Notes: generated by a model from the letters alone, not told the origin. Shown: positions 16,507 through 25,011, counted from the first letter of the stretch. The stretch is 37,412 nucleotides of DNA from Streptomyces sp. NBRC 110611 (GCF_001590865.1 NZ_BBUY01000004.1:82169-119580), one strand, 5' to 3'. Numbers and translations: made by a program.

Positions 16507-17654
16507 CGGGCGCTTCCCAGGGCGGTGAGGGGGTCTACGGACGTGATGCGGCGGATGGCGAGGGCGGCGCCCACGGCCCCCAACGCGATCATGATCAGGG
16601 ACGGGAGCAGGACGGTCGTCGGGTCGAGCACGAACGGCACGGTGCCGCCGATTCCGGCGCCCACGGCCGCCACCACGGCGGTGCCCAGTCCCGTGCCGAT
16701 CACCAGCAGGGCGACCGCCTGGCCGAGGGCGTCGCGCAGCAGATAGCGGGTCGAGGCGCCCAGTGCCTTGAGTACGGCGATGTCGCCGCCGCGCTGGATC
16801 GTCCACACCGTGAAGAACGCGCCGATGACCAGTGCGGAGATGGCGAACAGGAAGCCGCGCATGAGCTGGAGGGAGCCGTGCTCGGCGGCGTACGAGCCGA
16901 TGGCGTTCAGGGCGTCGTCGGTGCTGACGGTCCTGGTGCCGAGCCGCTCGTCGGCGGTGGGCAGGCCGGCCGACGCGGTGGTGGAGAGGGCGACCACGGT
17001 CGCGCCCACGGCGGGGCCGGGGCCGGGCGTCAGCCGCTGCCAGTCGCCCAGTGACGTCCAGACCACCGGCGTGTGGCTGTACATCGCCGGGCCCGACACC
17101 GCCGTGACGCGGAGCGCCCGTCCGCCGAGCGTCAGCGCGTCCCCGGCGCGTACGCCGAGCGAGGAGGCGGCCTTCTCGGACAGCACCACCGACCCGTCGG
17201 CCACCTGCCCGGAGGCCGGACCCAGCCGGGAACCCGGCCGCACCCCGAACACCGACACCGCGGCCGTCCGCCCGCCCGGCCCGGCCTTCCCCGCCTCGCT
17301 GCTGCCTGCCGTGGCCGTGCCCGGCTCGGCCGTTCCGGCCTCGGCCTTGGTCGTCGCGATCCCCAGTGGCTCGGCGCTCCGTACGCCCGGTACCCGCGCC
17401 CACTCCCGTACGGTCCGCTCCGGCAGCCTGGAGTCGGTGAACTTGACGCCGCCGTCCCCGGCGGGCGCCGAGAAGACCAGGTGGTCGGCGGGCAGCGCGG
17501 TGATCGCCGAGGTGTTCTCCCGGCCCAGGCCCGCGGTCAGCCCGGACAGCAGGCCCACCAGCACCGTGATCAGCACGATCACGGCGCCCATCAGCGCGAA
17601 CCGCCCCTTGGCGAATCTCAGGTCTCTCCAGGCGACGAACACCGGTGCTGCCAT
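16503..17654 (-). CDS. FtsX/MacB-like ABC transporter permease
   Basis: 383 aa with the classic four-helix plan. Transmembrane segment 1 is at about residues 18-40 (RFALMGAVIVLITVLVGLLSG), an extracytoplasmic domain spans about 45-260, and three segments follow near 265-290, 310-335 and 345-370. The final RRITSVDPLTALGSA is a typical end of the FtsX family. Proteins of this kind drive envelope processes or antimicrobial peptide resistance rather than simple transport. GAGG sits immediately before the ATG at 17654, which is close for a ribosome site, so GTG at 17642 is an alternative start. Divergent from the histidine kinase gene. Confidence 0.87.
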   Translation of the reverse strand: MAAPVFVAWRDLRFAKGRFALMGAVIVLITVLVGLLSGLTAGLGRENTSAITALPADHLVFSAPAGDGGVKFTDSRLPERTVREWARVPGVRSAEPLGIATTKAEAGTAEPGTATAGSSEAGKAGPGGRTAAVSVFGVRPGSRLGPASGQVADGSVVLSEKAASSLGVRAGDALTLGGRALRVTAVSGPAMYSHTPVVWTSLGDWQRLTPGPGPAVGATVVALSTTASAGLPTADERLGTRTVSTDDALNAIGSYAAEHGSLQLMRGFLFAISALVIGAFFTVWTIQRGGDIAVLKALGASTRYLLRDALGQAVALLVIGTGLGTAVVAAVGAGIGGTVPFVLDPTTVLLPSLIMIALGAVGAALAIRRITSVDPLTALGSAR

Positions 17655-17767
17655 CCTCAGGTCCGGGCGCCGGGCCCACTGCCCGGCGGCTGGTCCCCAC
17701 CCTCGCCCCCGGAAGGGGGCCCGGGCATCGCGCCGCGGAGGGGTTCACCGGCGTCGAAGGGTGTGCC

Positions 17768-17795
17768 CCGGCATCAAACCTTCGGTTGATGCCGG
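17768..17795. promoter_or_regulatory. Inverted-repeat operator between ABC and two-component genes
   Basis: CCGGCATCAA (17768-17777) and its exact complement TTGATGCCGG (17786-17795) are 8 nt apart, in the 172-bp divergent gap. A -10-like TAGCCT (17812-17817) lies between it and the kinase GTG (17827), so a leaderless kinase message is possible. The symmetry fits a LuxR-type dimer such as the regulator encoded downstream. Confidence 0.65.
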
Positions 17796-17826
17796 TGGCG
17801 GTAGCGGCCCGTAGCCTGAAGAGGCC

Positions 17827-19062
17827 GTGACCGAAGAAGCCGTGACCGATCACTCCCTCACCCCCGTCGTGCGGGTCCTGCGCAGCTGCCTCCATCTGAT
17901 GGTGGCCGCGCTGCTCGCGCTCGCCGCCGTACGGGCGGTCGTCGACCGCATTCCGGGTGCCGCGGCCGTGATTGTCACCGCCGTCGCGCTGTTCGCCGTG
18001 TACGTGGCGGGCCCCCGGCTGCCGCGCGTCCGCACCTCGACGGGCGTCGCGGGCCTCTGGCTCGGTACCGTGGCGGCCCTCTGGCTGGTGCTGCTCGCCC
18101 TCACCCCGGACGGCGTCTGGCTGGCCTTCCCGCTCTTCTTCGTGCAGATGCATCTGCTGCCGCCGCGCTGGGGGCTGCCCGCCGTCGCCGCCACCACCCT
18201 CGCCGCCGTCGCCGGATTCGGGTGGCACACCCACACCCTCAGCGTGGGCACGGTGCTCGGCCCCGTCCTGGGGGCCGCCGTCGCGGTCGCCGTCGTCCTG
18301 GGGTACGAGGCCCTCTACCGAGAGAGCGAACAGCGCCGCCGGCTCATCGAGGAGCTGACCGCGGCCCGCAGCGAACTGGCCGCCGCGGAGCACTCCGCCG
18401 GGGTCCTGGCCGAGCGCGAACGGCTGGCCCGGGAGATCCACGACACCCTCGCCCAGGGCCTGTCCAGCATCCAGCTGCTGTTGCGCGCCGCCGAACGCGC
18501 CCTGCCGGAGCGGCCCGGAACGGCCCTCGGCCATGTCCGGCAGGCCCGTACGGCCGCCGTCGACAACCTCGCCGAGGCCCGCCGCTTCGTCCGGGCGCTG
18601 AGCCCGCCCGACCTGGAGGCGGGGTCCCTGCCGGCCGCCCTGGAACGGCTCTGCGCCACCACCGCCCGCACCTCCGGGCTCGCCGTGCACTGCCAGGTCT
18701 CCGGCGCGCCCACCGCGCTGCCCACCCCGCACGAGGTGGCCCTGCTGCGCATCGCCCAGTCCGCGCTCGCCAACACCGTGCAGCACGCCCGGGCCGGCCG
18801 TGCCGAGCTCACCCTCAGCTACATGGACACCGAGGTGGCACTGGACGTCGTCGACGACGGCGCCGGGTTCCTGCCCGCCGAGGTGCCCGCGCCGGGCTCC
18901 GCGGCGGCCCGCGGCACCGGCTTCGGCCTCGCCGCGATGCGCGCCCGGGCCCGCGCGCTACAGGGCACCCTCGCCGTCGAGTCCGCCCCCGGGGAGGGCA
19001 CCGCCATCGCCGTCACCCTGCTCTGTCCCGCCGCGCCCGCCCCACCGGAGACCCCCTCATGA
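17827..19062 (+). CDS. Sensor histidine kinase (HisKA_3 family)
   Basis: 411 aa. The N-terminal half has four to five transmembrane segments (about residues 20-160) with short loops, so it senses in or at the membrane. A coiled linker leads to the dimerisation/phosphorylation box EREIHDTLAQGLSSIQLLL (His near residue 207). The ATPase domain has LANTVQHARAG and the G-box VVDDGAGFLP and RGTGFGLAAMRARA. This is the NarL-partner class of kinase. Start alternatives are GTG 17827 (leaderless) and GTG 17842. The regulator gene starts inside its stop (ATGA). Confidence 0.9.
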   Translation: MTEEAVTDHSLTPVVRVLRSCLHLMVAALLALAAVRAVVDRIPGAAAVIVTAVALFAVYVAGPRLPRVRTSTGVAGLWLGTVAALWLVLLALTPDGVWLAFPLFFVQMHLLPPRWGLPAVAATTLAAVAGFGWHTHTLSVGTVLGPVLGAAVAVAVVLGYEALYRESEQRRRLIEELTAARSELAAAEHSAGVLAERERLAREIHDTLAQGLSSIQLLLRAAERALPERPGTALGHVRQARTAAVDNLAEARRFVRALSPPDLEAGSLPAALERLCATTARTSGLAVHCQVSGAPTALPTPHEVALLRIAQSALANTVQHARAGRAELTLSYMDTEVALDVVDDGAGFLPAEVPAPGSAAARGTGFGLAAMRARARALQGTLAVESAPGEGTAIAVTLLCPAAPAPPETPS

Positions 19063-19787
19063 CCGCCCCGGACCCGACCCCGGAGACCGCCCCGGACATC
19101 ACCCCGGAGACGGCCCCCGACCCCGCCCCCGATCCCACTTCGGGGACCACCCCGTATGCCGGCCCCGTCCGGCTGCTGCTCGCCGATGACCACCCCGTGG
19201 TGCGGGCCGGGCTGCGCGCCGTCCTGGAGACCGAGCCGGGCTTCGAGGTCGTCGCCGATGTCGCCACCGCCGAACGGGCCGTCGAGCTCACCGCCGAGCG
19301 CACCGTCGACGTGGTCCTCATGGATCTCCAGTTCGGCGGCCGGATGCTGGGCTCCCAGGCCACCGCCGCGATCACCGCCCGCCCCGGTGCCCCGCGCGTT
19401 CTGGTCCTCACCACGTACGACACCGATGCCGACATTCTCGCCGCCATCGAGGCCGGCGCCACCGGCTACCTCCTCAAGGACGCCCCGCCCGAGGAGCTGG
19501 CCGCCGCCGTACGCACCGCCGCGGCCGGGAAGTCCGCGCTGGCGCCCACCGTCGCGCTGCGGCTGATGGACCGGATGCGTACGCCCGCCGCCGCGCTCTC
19601 CCGCCGCGAGACCGAGGTGCTGCAGCTCGTCGCCGACGGCCTCTCGAACGCCGCGATCAGCAAGCGGCTCTTCCTCAGCCAGGCGACGGTCAAATCCCAC
19701 CTTGTCCACATATATTCCAAGCTCGGAGTGGACTCCCGTACGGCCGCGGTCGCCGCCGCCACCGCACAGGGCCTGATCCGCCGCTGA
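19059..19787 (+). CDS. Two-component response regulator, NarL/LuxR type
   Basis: 242 aa. A repetitive Pro/Glu/Thr-rich leader (about residues 1-33, in-frame repeats) precedes the receiver domain. The acidic pocket is LLLADDHPVV, the phosphorylated Asp is in VVLMDLQFGG, the Thr is in LVLTTYD and the Lys is in GYLLKDAPPEEL. The C-terminal LuxR helix-turn-helix is LSRRETEVLQLVADGLSNAAISKRLFLSQATVKSHLVHIYSKLGV (about residues 180-225, shown as a run of motif segments). It is coupled to the kinase by ATGA. It probably controls the divergent ABC module through the repeat at 17768-17795. Confidence 0.92.
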   Translation: MTAPDPTPETAPDITPETAPDPAPDPTSGTTPYAGPVRLLLADDHPVVRAGLRAVLETEPGFEVVADVATAERAVELTAERTVDVVLMDLQFGGRMLGSQATAAITARPGAPRVLVLTTYDTDADILAAIEAGATGYLLKDAPPEELAAAVRTAAAGKSALAPTVALRLMDRMRTPAAALSRRETEVLQLVADGLSNAAISKRLFLSQATVKSHLVHIYSKLGVDSRTAAVAAATAQGLIRR

Positions 19788-20014
19788 GGGCCCGGGAACC
19801 GGCCTGCGGACCGCCCGGCGACCGTCGGACGGCTCCGGCCGTGGCCCATGAATCGCTGCTGCCGCGGCCCATGGCCCGCCGCTGTCAGTGCCGGGTGCGA
19901 GAATCATCGACAGCACGAGAGCAGGACGACAGACAGCAGCACGAGCAGCACGACAGGTGTGACCGCACGGACCGCACCACCGCTCGCGATGATCGACGAT
20001 CAGGGAGACGCACC
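19788..20014. other. Intergenic region before murC
   Basis: 227 bp without a supportable gene. It has a CAGCACGA-rich stretch at about 19912-19955 and a small perfect palindrome TGATCG-A-CGATCA at 19990-20002, 12 nt before the murC start. This is presumably the murC promoter and leader. Confidence 0.4.
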
Positions 20015-21412
20015 ATGGCACCCGCCATCCCAGCCTCGATGGACCGGCCGCACTTCATCGGCATCGGCGGAGCCGGTATGTCGGGTATCGCCAAGATCCT
20101 CGCGCAGCGCGGCGCCCAGGTGGCGGGCAGCGACGCCAAGGACTCCGCGACCGCCCAGGCCCTGCGCTCCCTGGGCGCCACGGTCCACCTCGGCCACGCC
20201 GCCGAGCACCTCGCCGCCGACGCCACCAGCGTCGTGGTCTCCTCCGCGATCCGCCCCGACAACCCCGAGCTGGCCGCGTCCCGTGAGCGCGGCATCCCCG
20301 TCGTGCACCGCTCCGATGCCCTCGCCTCCCTCATGGACGGCCTCCGCCCCATCGCCGTGGCGGGCACCCACGGCAAGACGACGACGACCTCCATGCTGGC
20401 CGTGTCCCTCGCCGCCCTCGGCCTCAAGCCCTCCTACGCCATCGGCGGCGACCTCGACGCACCGGGCTCCAACGCCGAGCACGGCGCCGGCGAGATCTTC
20501 GTCGCCGAGGCCGACGAAAGCGACCGCAGCTTCCACAAGTACGCGCCCGAGGTCGCCATCGTCCTCAACGTCGAGCTGGACCACCACGCCAACTACGCCT
20601 CGATGGACGAGATCTACGAGTCCTTCGAGACCTTCGTCGGCCGCATCCGCCCCGGCGGCACCCTGGTCATCGCCGCCGACCACCCCGGCGCCCGCGAGCT
20701 GACCGCACGTATCTCCGGCCGCCACGACATCCAGGTCGTCACCTACGGCGAGTCCGAGGACGCCGACGTCCGCATCCTCAAGGTCAACCCCCGCGGCCTG
20801 ACCAGCGAGGTCACCGTCACCCTCACCAGCGGCAAGATCCTCACCTTCACCGTCTCGGTCCCCGGGCGGCACTACGCCCACAACGCCGTCGCCGCCCTGG
20901 CCGCCGGCGTCGCCCTGGACCTGCCGCCGCACAACCTCGCCTCCGCGCTCGGCAAGTACACCGGCGTCAAGCGCCGCCTCCAGCTCAAGGGCGAGGCGGG
21001 CGGGGTCCAGGTCATCGACTCCTACGCCCACCACCCCACGGAGATGGCCGCCGACCTGGAAGCCATCCGCGGCGCCGCCGAGAACTCCAGGGTCCTGGTC
21101 GTCTTCCAGCCGCACCTCTTCTCCCGCACCCAGGAACTGGGCACGGAGATGGGCCAGGCGCTCGCCCTCGCCGACGCCTCCGTCGTCCTGGACATCTACC
21201 CGGCCCGCGAGGACCCGATCCCGGGCATCACCAGCACCCTCATCATCGACGCCGCACGGGCCGCCGGCGCCGAGGTCACCCCGGAGAGCGACCAGGCCGC
21301 CGTCCCCGGTCTCATCGCCGGAATGGCCAGGCCCGGTGACCTTGTTCTCACCATGGGCGCGGGCGATGTGACCGACCTCGGCCCCGCCATCCTGACCCGC
21401 CTGGGCCGCTGA
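20015..21412 (+). CDS. murC: UDP-N-acetylmuramate-L-alanine ligase
   Basis: 465 aa, the usual MurC length. It adds L-Ala to UDP-MurNAc in peptidoglycan precursor synthesis in the cytoplasm. N-terminal Rossmann motif HFIGIGGAGMSGIA; ATP-binding loop AVAGTHGKTTTTSM; central segment EADESDRSF and LNVELDHHANY; the C-terminal domain has DSYAHHPTEMAADL and VVFQPHLFSRT, all diagnostic of MurC rather than other Mur ligases. The ATG at 20015 follows CAGGGAG. It is outside the dcw cluster, as is common in Streptomyces, and msrB follows 34 nt later, probably on the same message. Confidence 0.96.
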   Translation: MAPAIPASMDRPHFIGIGGAGMSGIAKILAQRGAQVAGSDAKDSATAQALRSLGATVHLGHAAEHLAADATSVVVSSAIRPDNPELAASRERGIPVVHRSDALASLMDGLRPIAVAGTHGKTTTTSMLAVSLAALGLKPSYAIGGDLDAPGSNAEHGAGEIFVAEADESDRSFHKYAPEVAIVLNVELDHHANYASMDEIYESFETFVGRIRPGGTLVIAADHPGARELTARISGRHDIQVVTYGESEDADVRILKVNPRGLTSEVTVTLTSGKILTFTVSVPGRHYAHNAVAALAAGVALDLPPHNLASALGKYTGVKRRLQLKGEAGGVQVIDSYAHHPTEMAADLEAIRGAAENSRVLVVFQPHLFSRTQELGTEMGQALALADASVVLDIYPAREDPIPGITSTLIIDAARAAGAEVTPESDQAAVPGLIAGMARPGDLVLTMGAGDVTDLGPAILTRLGR

Positions 21413-21446
21413 GCCCGGACCGCCGAGCTGAGGAGAGGGACACCAG

Positions 21447-21854
21447 ATGCCGTACGAGATCGACAAGCCCGACGAGCAGTGGCGCGCCGAGCTGTCCCCC
21501 GCCGAGTACCACGTTCTGCGCGAGGCCGGCACGGAACCGGCCTTCGTCGGCGAGTACACCGACACCAAGACCGCCGGAATCTACTCCTGCCGCGCCTGCG
21601 GAGCCGAACTGTTCCGCTCCGACACCAAGTTCGAGAGCCACTGCGGCTGGCCGTCCTTCTACGACCCCAAGGACAGCGACGCGGTCGAGCTGGTCGAGGA
21701 CCGCTCCCACGGCATGGTCCGCACGGAGGTCCGCTGCGCCCGCTGCGGCTCCCACCTCGGCCACGTCTTCGAGGGCGAGGGCTATCCGACCCCGACGGAT
21801 CAGCGGTACTGCATCAACTCGATCTCCCTGCGGCTGACTTCGGACGAGGGCTGA
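21447..21854 (+). CDS. msrB: Peptide methionine-R-sulfoxide reductase
   Basis: 135 aa MsrB. Two zinc-binding Cys pairs (CRACG and CARCG) flank the SHCGWPSFYDP core, and the catalytic cysteine is in QRYCINSISLRL near the end. It repairs the R form of oxidised methionine using thioredoxin. The ATG at 21447 has a strong GAGGAGAGGGA ribosome site. The close spacing to murC suggests co-transcription. Confidence 0.96.
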   Translation: MPYEIDKPDEQWRAELSPAEYHVLREAGTEPAFVGEYTDTKTAGIYSCRACGAELFRSDTKFESHCGWPSFYDPKDSDAVELVEDRSHGMVRTEVRCARCGSHLGHVFEGEGYPTPTDQRYCINSISLRLTSDEG

Positions 21855-21957
21855 GGCCGGTGCCCGCGGCAGCGTGGGCATCGCCGGGGTACGGGCCACA
21901 GGGGCAATGAGCTGATCTCGGCGCCCCGGGGCCCATCCGGCAGATCATGCAAGTCGC

Positions 21958-21970
21958 CCGCACGGTGCGG
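21958..21970. promoter_or_regulatory. Short palindrome upstream of the DUF262 operon
   Basis: CCGCAC-G-GTGCGG is a perfect 6+6 bp palindrome about 57 nt before the first start. It is a possible operator. The 172-bp gap has no clear -35/-10 pair and no other gene. Confidence 0.35.
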
Positions 21971-22026
21971 CGATTGCCCATACCATGTCTCCCTTGTGAC
22001 GCAGAGAAGCGTCCGTGTGACTGGGG

Positions 22027-23883
22027 GTGTATGGGGTGGCGCTGGACGGGCCGAGCCTGGGCAAGATGCTGGACGACGTCGCGGCAGGGAGGATCCAGCT
22101 GCCCGACTTCCAGAGGCAGTGGAAGTGGGATGACGATCGCATCCGTGCCCTGTTGGCGACGGTGACGCTCGACTATCCGCTGGGTGTCGCCATGACGTTG
22201 GAGACCGGCGGTGAGGCCCAGTTCAAGGCCCGGCCGCTGCACGGCACCGAAGTGGACCCGGCCGTCGTCCCGGAACAGCTGCTGCTCGACGGGCAGCAGC
22301 GGCTGACGTCCTTGTTCCAGGCGCTCAAATCGAAGCGTCCGGTGGAGACGACCGGTGCGCGGAGCAAGCCCCTCAGGCGCTGGTACTACATCGACATCGC
22401 CAAGGCAGTGGATGACACAGCGGACCGGGACGAGGCCATCCTTTCCGTCCCGGAGGACCGGGTCGTACGGAGCGCGTTCGGGCGTGGCCCGGCCTGGAAC
22501 CTTACGACGCGGGAGAAGGAGTGCATGAGTGGTCTGTTCCCGTTGAATCTGATCTTCGAGCCGGAGCAGACGGGAAAGTGGCAGCGTGACTATGTCAGCG
22601 GCGCCGACGACCGCTGGGACGTGTGGTCGGCGTTCCAGGCCCGGGTCATCGACACGGTCAAGGGTTTCAAGGTCCCGTTGATCCGTCTGCCGAAGGAGAC
22701 CCGCAAAGAGGCGGTGTGCTCGGTCTTCGAGCGGGTGAATACCGGCGGTGTCGTCCTCAACGTATTCGAGTTGCTCACCGCTACCTACGCGGGTGACGTG
22801 CAGTTTGCCGAACGCAGCGGCGGCGAGGACTTCAGCCTCATCGAGGAATGGCGGGCGATCAAAGGCGCGCTGTGCTCCGACTACCCGGTGTTCGGGACAC
22901 TGGACAAGGAGAGCGGCCAGGAGACCGGGCTCACCAGCCTGGACTTTCTCCAAGCCATCGCCCTGGTGCGAACGTACCGGCGCAAGAAGGATTTCCTGGC
23001 AGAGCATCCAGGTGCGATGAACGCCCCGGCGGTGAGCTGCAAGCGGCGGGATCTGCTGCACCTCCCGCTCGCCGACTACACGCAGATCGCGCCGAAAGTG
23101 GCGGAGGCGCTCTCCTGGGCCGGCCGGTTCCTGGGTACCCAGCACGTGTTCCGTGAACGCGACCTGCCGTATGGATCTCAGGTGGTCCCCCTCGCGGCAA
23201 TCGGGGTAATCCTCGGAGCCACAGTGGAAGAACCGGGCGTCCCTGAGAGACTGGCACGCTGGTACTGGTGTGGCGTGCTCGGGGAGCTCTACGGAGGGGT
23301 CACGGACACTCGGTTCGTCCGGGATGTCGAGCAGGTGGTCGGCTGGATCAGGGACGGTGGTCCGGAGCCCGACACCATCACGGAAGCGACCTTCCAGGAA
23401 CAGCGCCTGCACCGGCTCACCTCTCGCAACAGCGCGGCCTACAAGGGAATCTACGCTCTCCTGATCAAGGAGGGGGCAATCGACTGGGTTTTCCACGGGG
23501 AGCCGATCAGTGAACAGTCGGTGATCGGGCAGTACGTGGATATTCGTCAGGTCTTCCCGAAGGCGTGGTTCGAGCGCAACGACGTGGACAGTACCTGGAT
23601 GAACAGCATCGTGAACAAGACCCCGCTGTCCTACCGGGCCCAGCAGATGATGGGAGCCAGTGAACCATCGGCCTTCCTGTCCGCCTTCGAGCGGCATATC
23701 GGCAGTCCGGGTGACTGGTTCGATGACATCGTCAGCACTCATCTGATCGACCCCAAGACGCTGCGCGCGGACGATTTCACGGCTTTCTACCGGGACCGGA
23801 CAATCAGGCTGCTGGGGCTCGTCGAGCGGGAGATGGGAAAGGCCGCGGTCCGTGAGGGGGCGAGCGATGGCGACGCCGGATGA
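22027..23883 (+). CDS. DUF262 / DUF1524 protein (GmrSD-type), candidate defence nuclease with altered active site
   Basis: 618 aa. The N-terminal DUF262 domain (ParB/Srx-like nucleotide-binding fold) shows QLPDFQRQWKWDDDRI (25-39), LLLDGQQRLTSLF (85-97) and FERVNTGG (234-241), its three signature blocks. In GmrSD enzymes this domain binds and hydrolyses nucleotides to license cleavage of modified phage DNA. The C-terminus (about 500-605) aligns by eye with the DUF1524 His-Me finger: VDIRQVFPKAWFER, NSIVNKTPLS, then THLIDPKTLRADDF. The family normally has HHIFPK and a TNR-type asparagine. Here these are IRQVFPK and YRAQQ, so the catalytic residues seem lost. GC is lower than in the neighbours. 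The start is uncertain: GTG 22027 has GGGGG very close, GTG 22036 is an alternative. Overlaps the next gene by 17 nt. Confidence 0.85.
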   Translation: MYGVALDGPSLGKMLDDVAAGRIQLPDFQRQWKWDDDRIRALLATVTLDYPLGVAMTLETGGEAQFKARPLHGTEVDPAVVPEQLLLDGQQRLTSLFQALKSKRPVETTGARSKPLRRWYYIDIAKAVDDTADRDEAILSVPEDRVVRSAFGRGPAWNLTTREKECMSGLFPLNLIFEPEQTGKWQRDYVSGADDRWDVWSAFQARVIDTVKGFKVPLIRLPKETRKEAVCSVFERVNTGGVVLNVFELLTATYAGDVQFAERSGGEDFSLIEEWRAIKGALCSDYPVFGTLDKESGQETGLTSLDFLQAIALVRTYRRKKDFLAEHPGAMNAPAVSCKRRDLLHLPLADYTQIAPKVAEALSWAGRFLGTQHVFRERDLPYGSQVVPLAAIGVILGATVEEPGVPERLARWYWCGVLGELYGGVTDTRFVRDVEQVVGWIRDGGPEPDTITEATFQEQRLHRLTSRNSAAYKGIYALLIKEGAIDWVFHGEPISEQSVIGQYVDIRQVFPKAWFERNDVDSTWMNSIVNKTPLSYRAQQMMGASEPSAFLSAFERHIGSPGDWFDDIVSTHLIDPKTLRADDFTAFYRDRTIRLLGLVEREMGKAAVREGASDGDAG

Positions 23884-24904
23884 CGCGACCATCAAAGGAC
23901 TGGAAGGCACTACCCTGCCGATCCGTGAGATTCTGTCCTTGTGGGGTTTTCGGGTCCGTGACCACGCATCCGTCCCGCAGATCGAACTCGATCTGCGAAA
24001 TGCCGGCCTGACCACAACGCCGGACTTTTCCGTCGGCTCACTGAACAACGAGATCGCCGTCGTCCCGGCCACCCGCGAGAAGGGCAGTTTCATCGCCGGC
24101 GACGATGCGGACAGTGCGCCCGCTCCGGATACCGGCGACGGAATCGAGGACGTTGACGAATGCGTCGGCCTGTTCCCGCAGGCGGCCATGCGAGTCCACG
24201 ACCTGCCGTCGGCCCATCGGGTCGCATCGATCGCACCTGACGAGCCGCTCCCGCTCGCGATGGGAAGGATGGCGGAGCACGGATATTCACAACTTCCGGT
24301 GCTCGACATCGCGGGTACTCTGCATGGGGTCATTACCTGGGCCTCGATTGCCCATATGCATGCGACCGGTCGCCAGCCGTGCCTCGCCAGCGCGATCACC
24401 AGCGAGTACGAGATCGTCAATGCGTCGGCCCACCTTCTGCCGGTGCTACCGCTCATCCAGACTCATGAATTCGTCCTGGTGCGGGCTGCGGACGGGCGGG
24501 TGAGCGGCATTGTCACCTCCGCTGATCTTGCTGGCGAGTTCGGTGCGGTCGCCCGCCCGTTCTTCACCCTCGGGGAGATTGAGCGGCGACTCCGGCGCTC
24601 TCTGGGCCGGGTCTACGGAGAGGCCGACGTCCAGAAGGTGCACAAGAAGAAGAGATCCGTCGAAGAGATGATGTTCGGTGAGTACATCCGGCTCCTGGAC
24701 AACGAGGAACGCTGGGGAAAACTGGGCTGGCCCGGCGTCGACCGGGAGCATTTCATCGGGCTGCTCAGTCGCGTGAAGGACGTCCGCAACACGGTCATGC
24801 ACTTCAATGCGCCGTCACTCAGGAATGAACAACTCAACCTGCTCGACCGCTTTGTGCACATGCTGCGCCTGTACGACCCGGACTACGGAGCGGCCGCATC
24901 CTGA
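23867..24904 (+). CDS. Winged-helix-like + CBS pair + HEPN-like domain protein, partner of the DUF262 gene
   Basis: 345 aa; ATG at 23867 with GAGGGGG 6 nt upstream, inside the DUF262 gene. Residues 15-65 (LPIREILSLWGFRVRDH, then LRNAGLTTTPDFSVG) resemble an N-terminal helix-turn-helix-like module found on CBS proteins of conflict systems. Residues about 108-225 form two CBS motifs (VASIAPDEPLPLAMGRMAEHG, then LPVLDIAGTLHGVITWASI; the second ends GRVSGIVTSADLA), which usually bind adenine nucleotides. Residues 232-335 are helical: FFTLGEIERRLRRSLGRVY, a Lys-rich turn, then VKDVRNTVMHF, an Rx4H HEPN motif of the RNxxxH form (R307, H312) seen in Swt1-type ribonucleases. I infer a nucleotide-gated RNase toxin or effector. 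No exact family name is certain. Confidence 0.75.
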   Translation: MATPDDATIKGLEGTTLPIREILSLWGFRVRDHASVPQIELDLRNAGLTTTPDFSVGSLNNEIAVVPATREKGSFIAGDDADSAPAPDTGDGIEDVDECVGLFPQAAMRVHDLPSAHRVASIAPDEPLPLAMGRMAEHGYSQLPVLDIAGTLHGVITWASIAHMHATGRQPCLASAITSEYEIVNASAHLLPVLPLIQTHEFVLVRAADGRVSGIVTSADLAGEFGAVARPFFTLGEIERRLRRSLGRVYGEADVQKVHKKKRSVEEMMFGEYIRLLDNEERWGKLGWPGVDREHFIGLLSRVKDVRNTVMHFNAPSLRNEQLNLLDRFVHMLRLYDPDYGAAAS

Positions 24905-24986
24905 GGAAATTGCCCTGCGGCTGACCGCTGACCGCTGATGGTTGATGAGTGGTGACGCGGGGGGGGGAGGGGTGACGCGGGGCCAG

Positions 24987-25011
24987 GGCCCGGGCGGGCG
25001 GTGCCCGGGCC
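24987..25011. terminator. Terminator between the defence cassette and the PPTase operon
   Basis: Perfect 9-bp stem: GGCCCGGGC (24987-24995) and GCCCGGGCC (25003-25011), 7-nt loop, between convergent stops at 24904 and 25030. Just upstream, GGTGACGCGGGG is repeated at 24951 and 24971 with a 9-G run between. Confidence 0.7.

Noticed and set aside
15709..18786. Single 1025-codon minus-strand frame through the ABC and kinase region
   Set aside because: Only its last 265 codons match the ATPase. The rest is out of frame over the permease and kinase genes.
24959..24967. Run of nine G as a phase-variable tract
   Set aside because: It lies between convergent genes, not in a coding or promoter region, and could be a sequencing artefact.
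24951..24982. Direct repeat GGTGACGCGGGG as an attachment site of the defence cassette
   Set aside because: Both copies lie at the same edge of the cassette, no matching copy was seen near 21855-22026, and there is no integrase.
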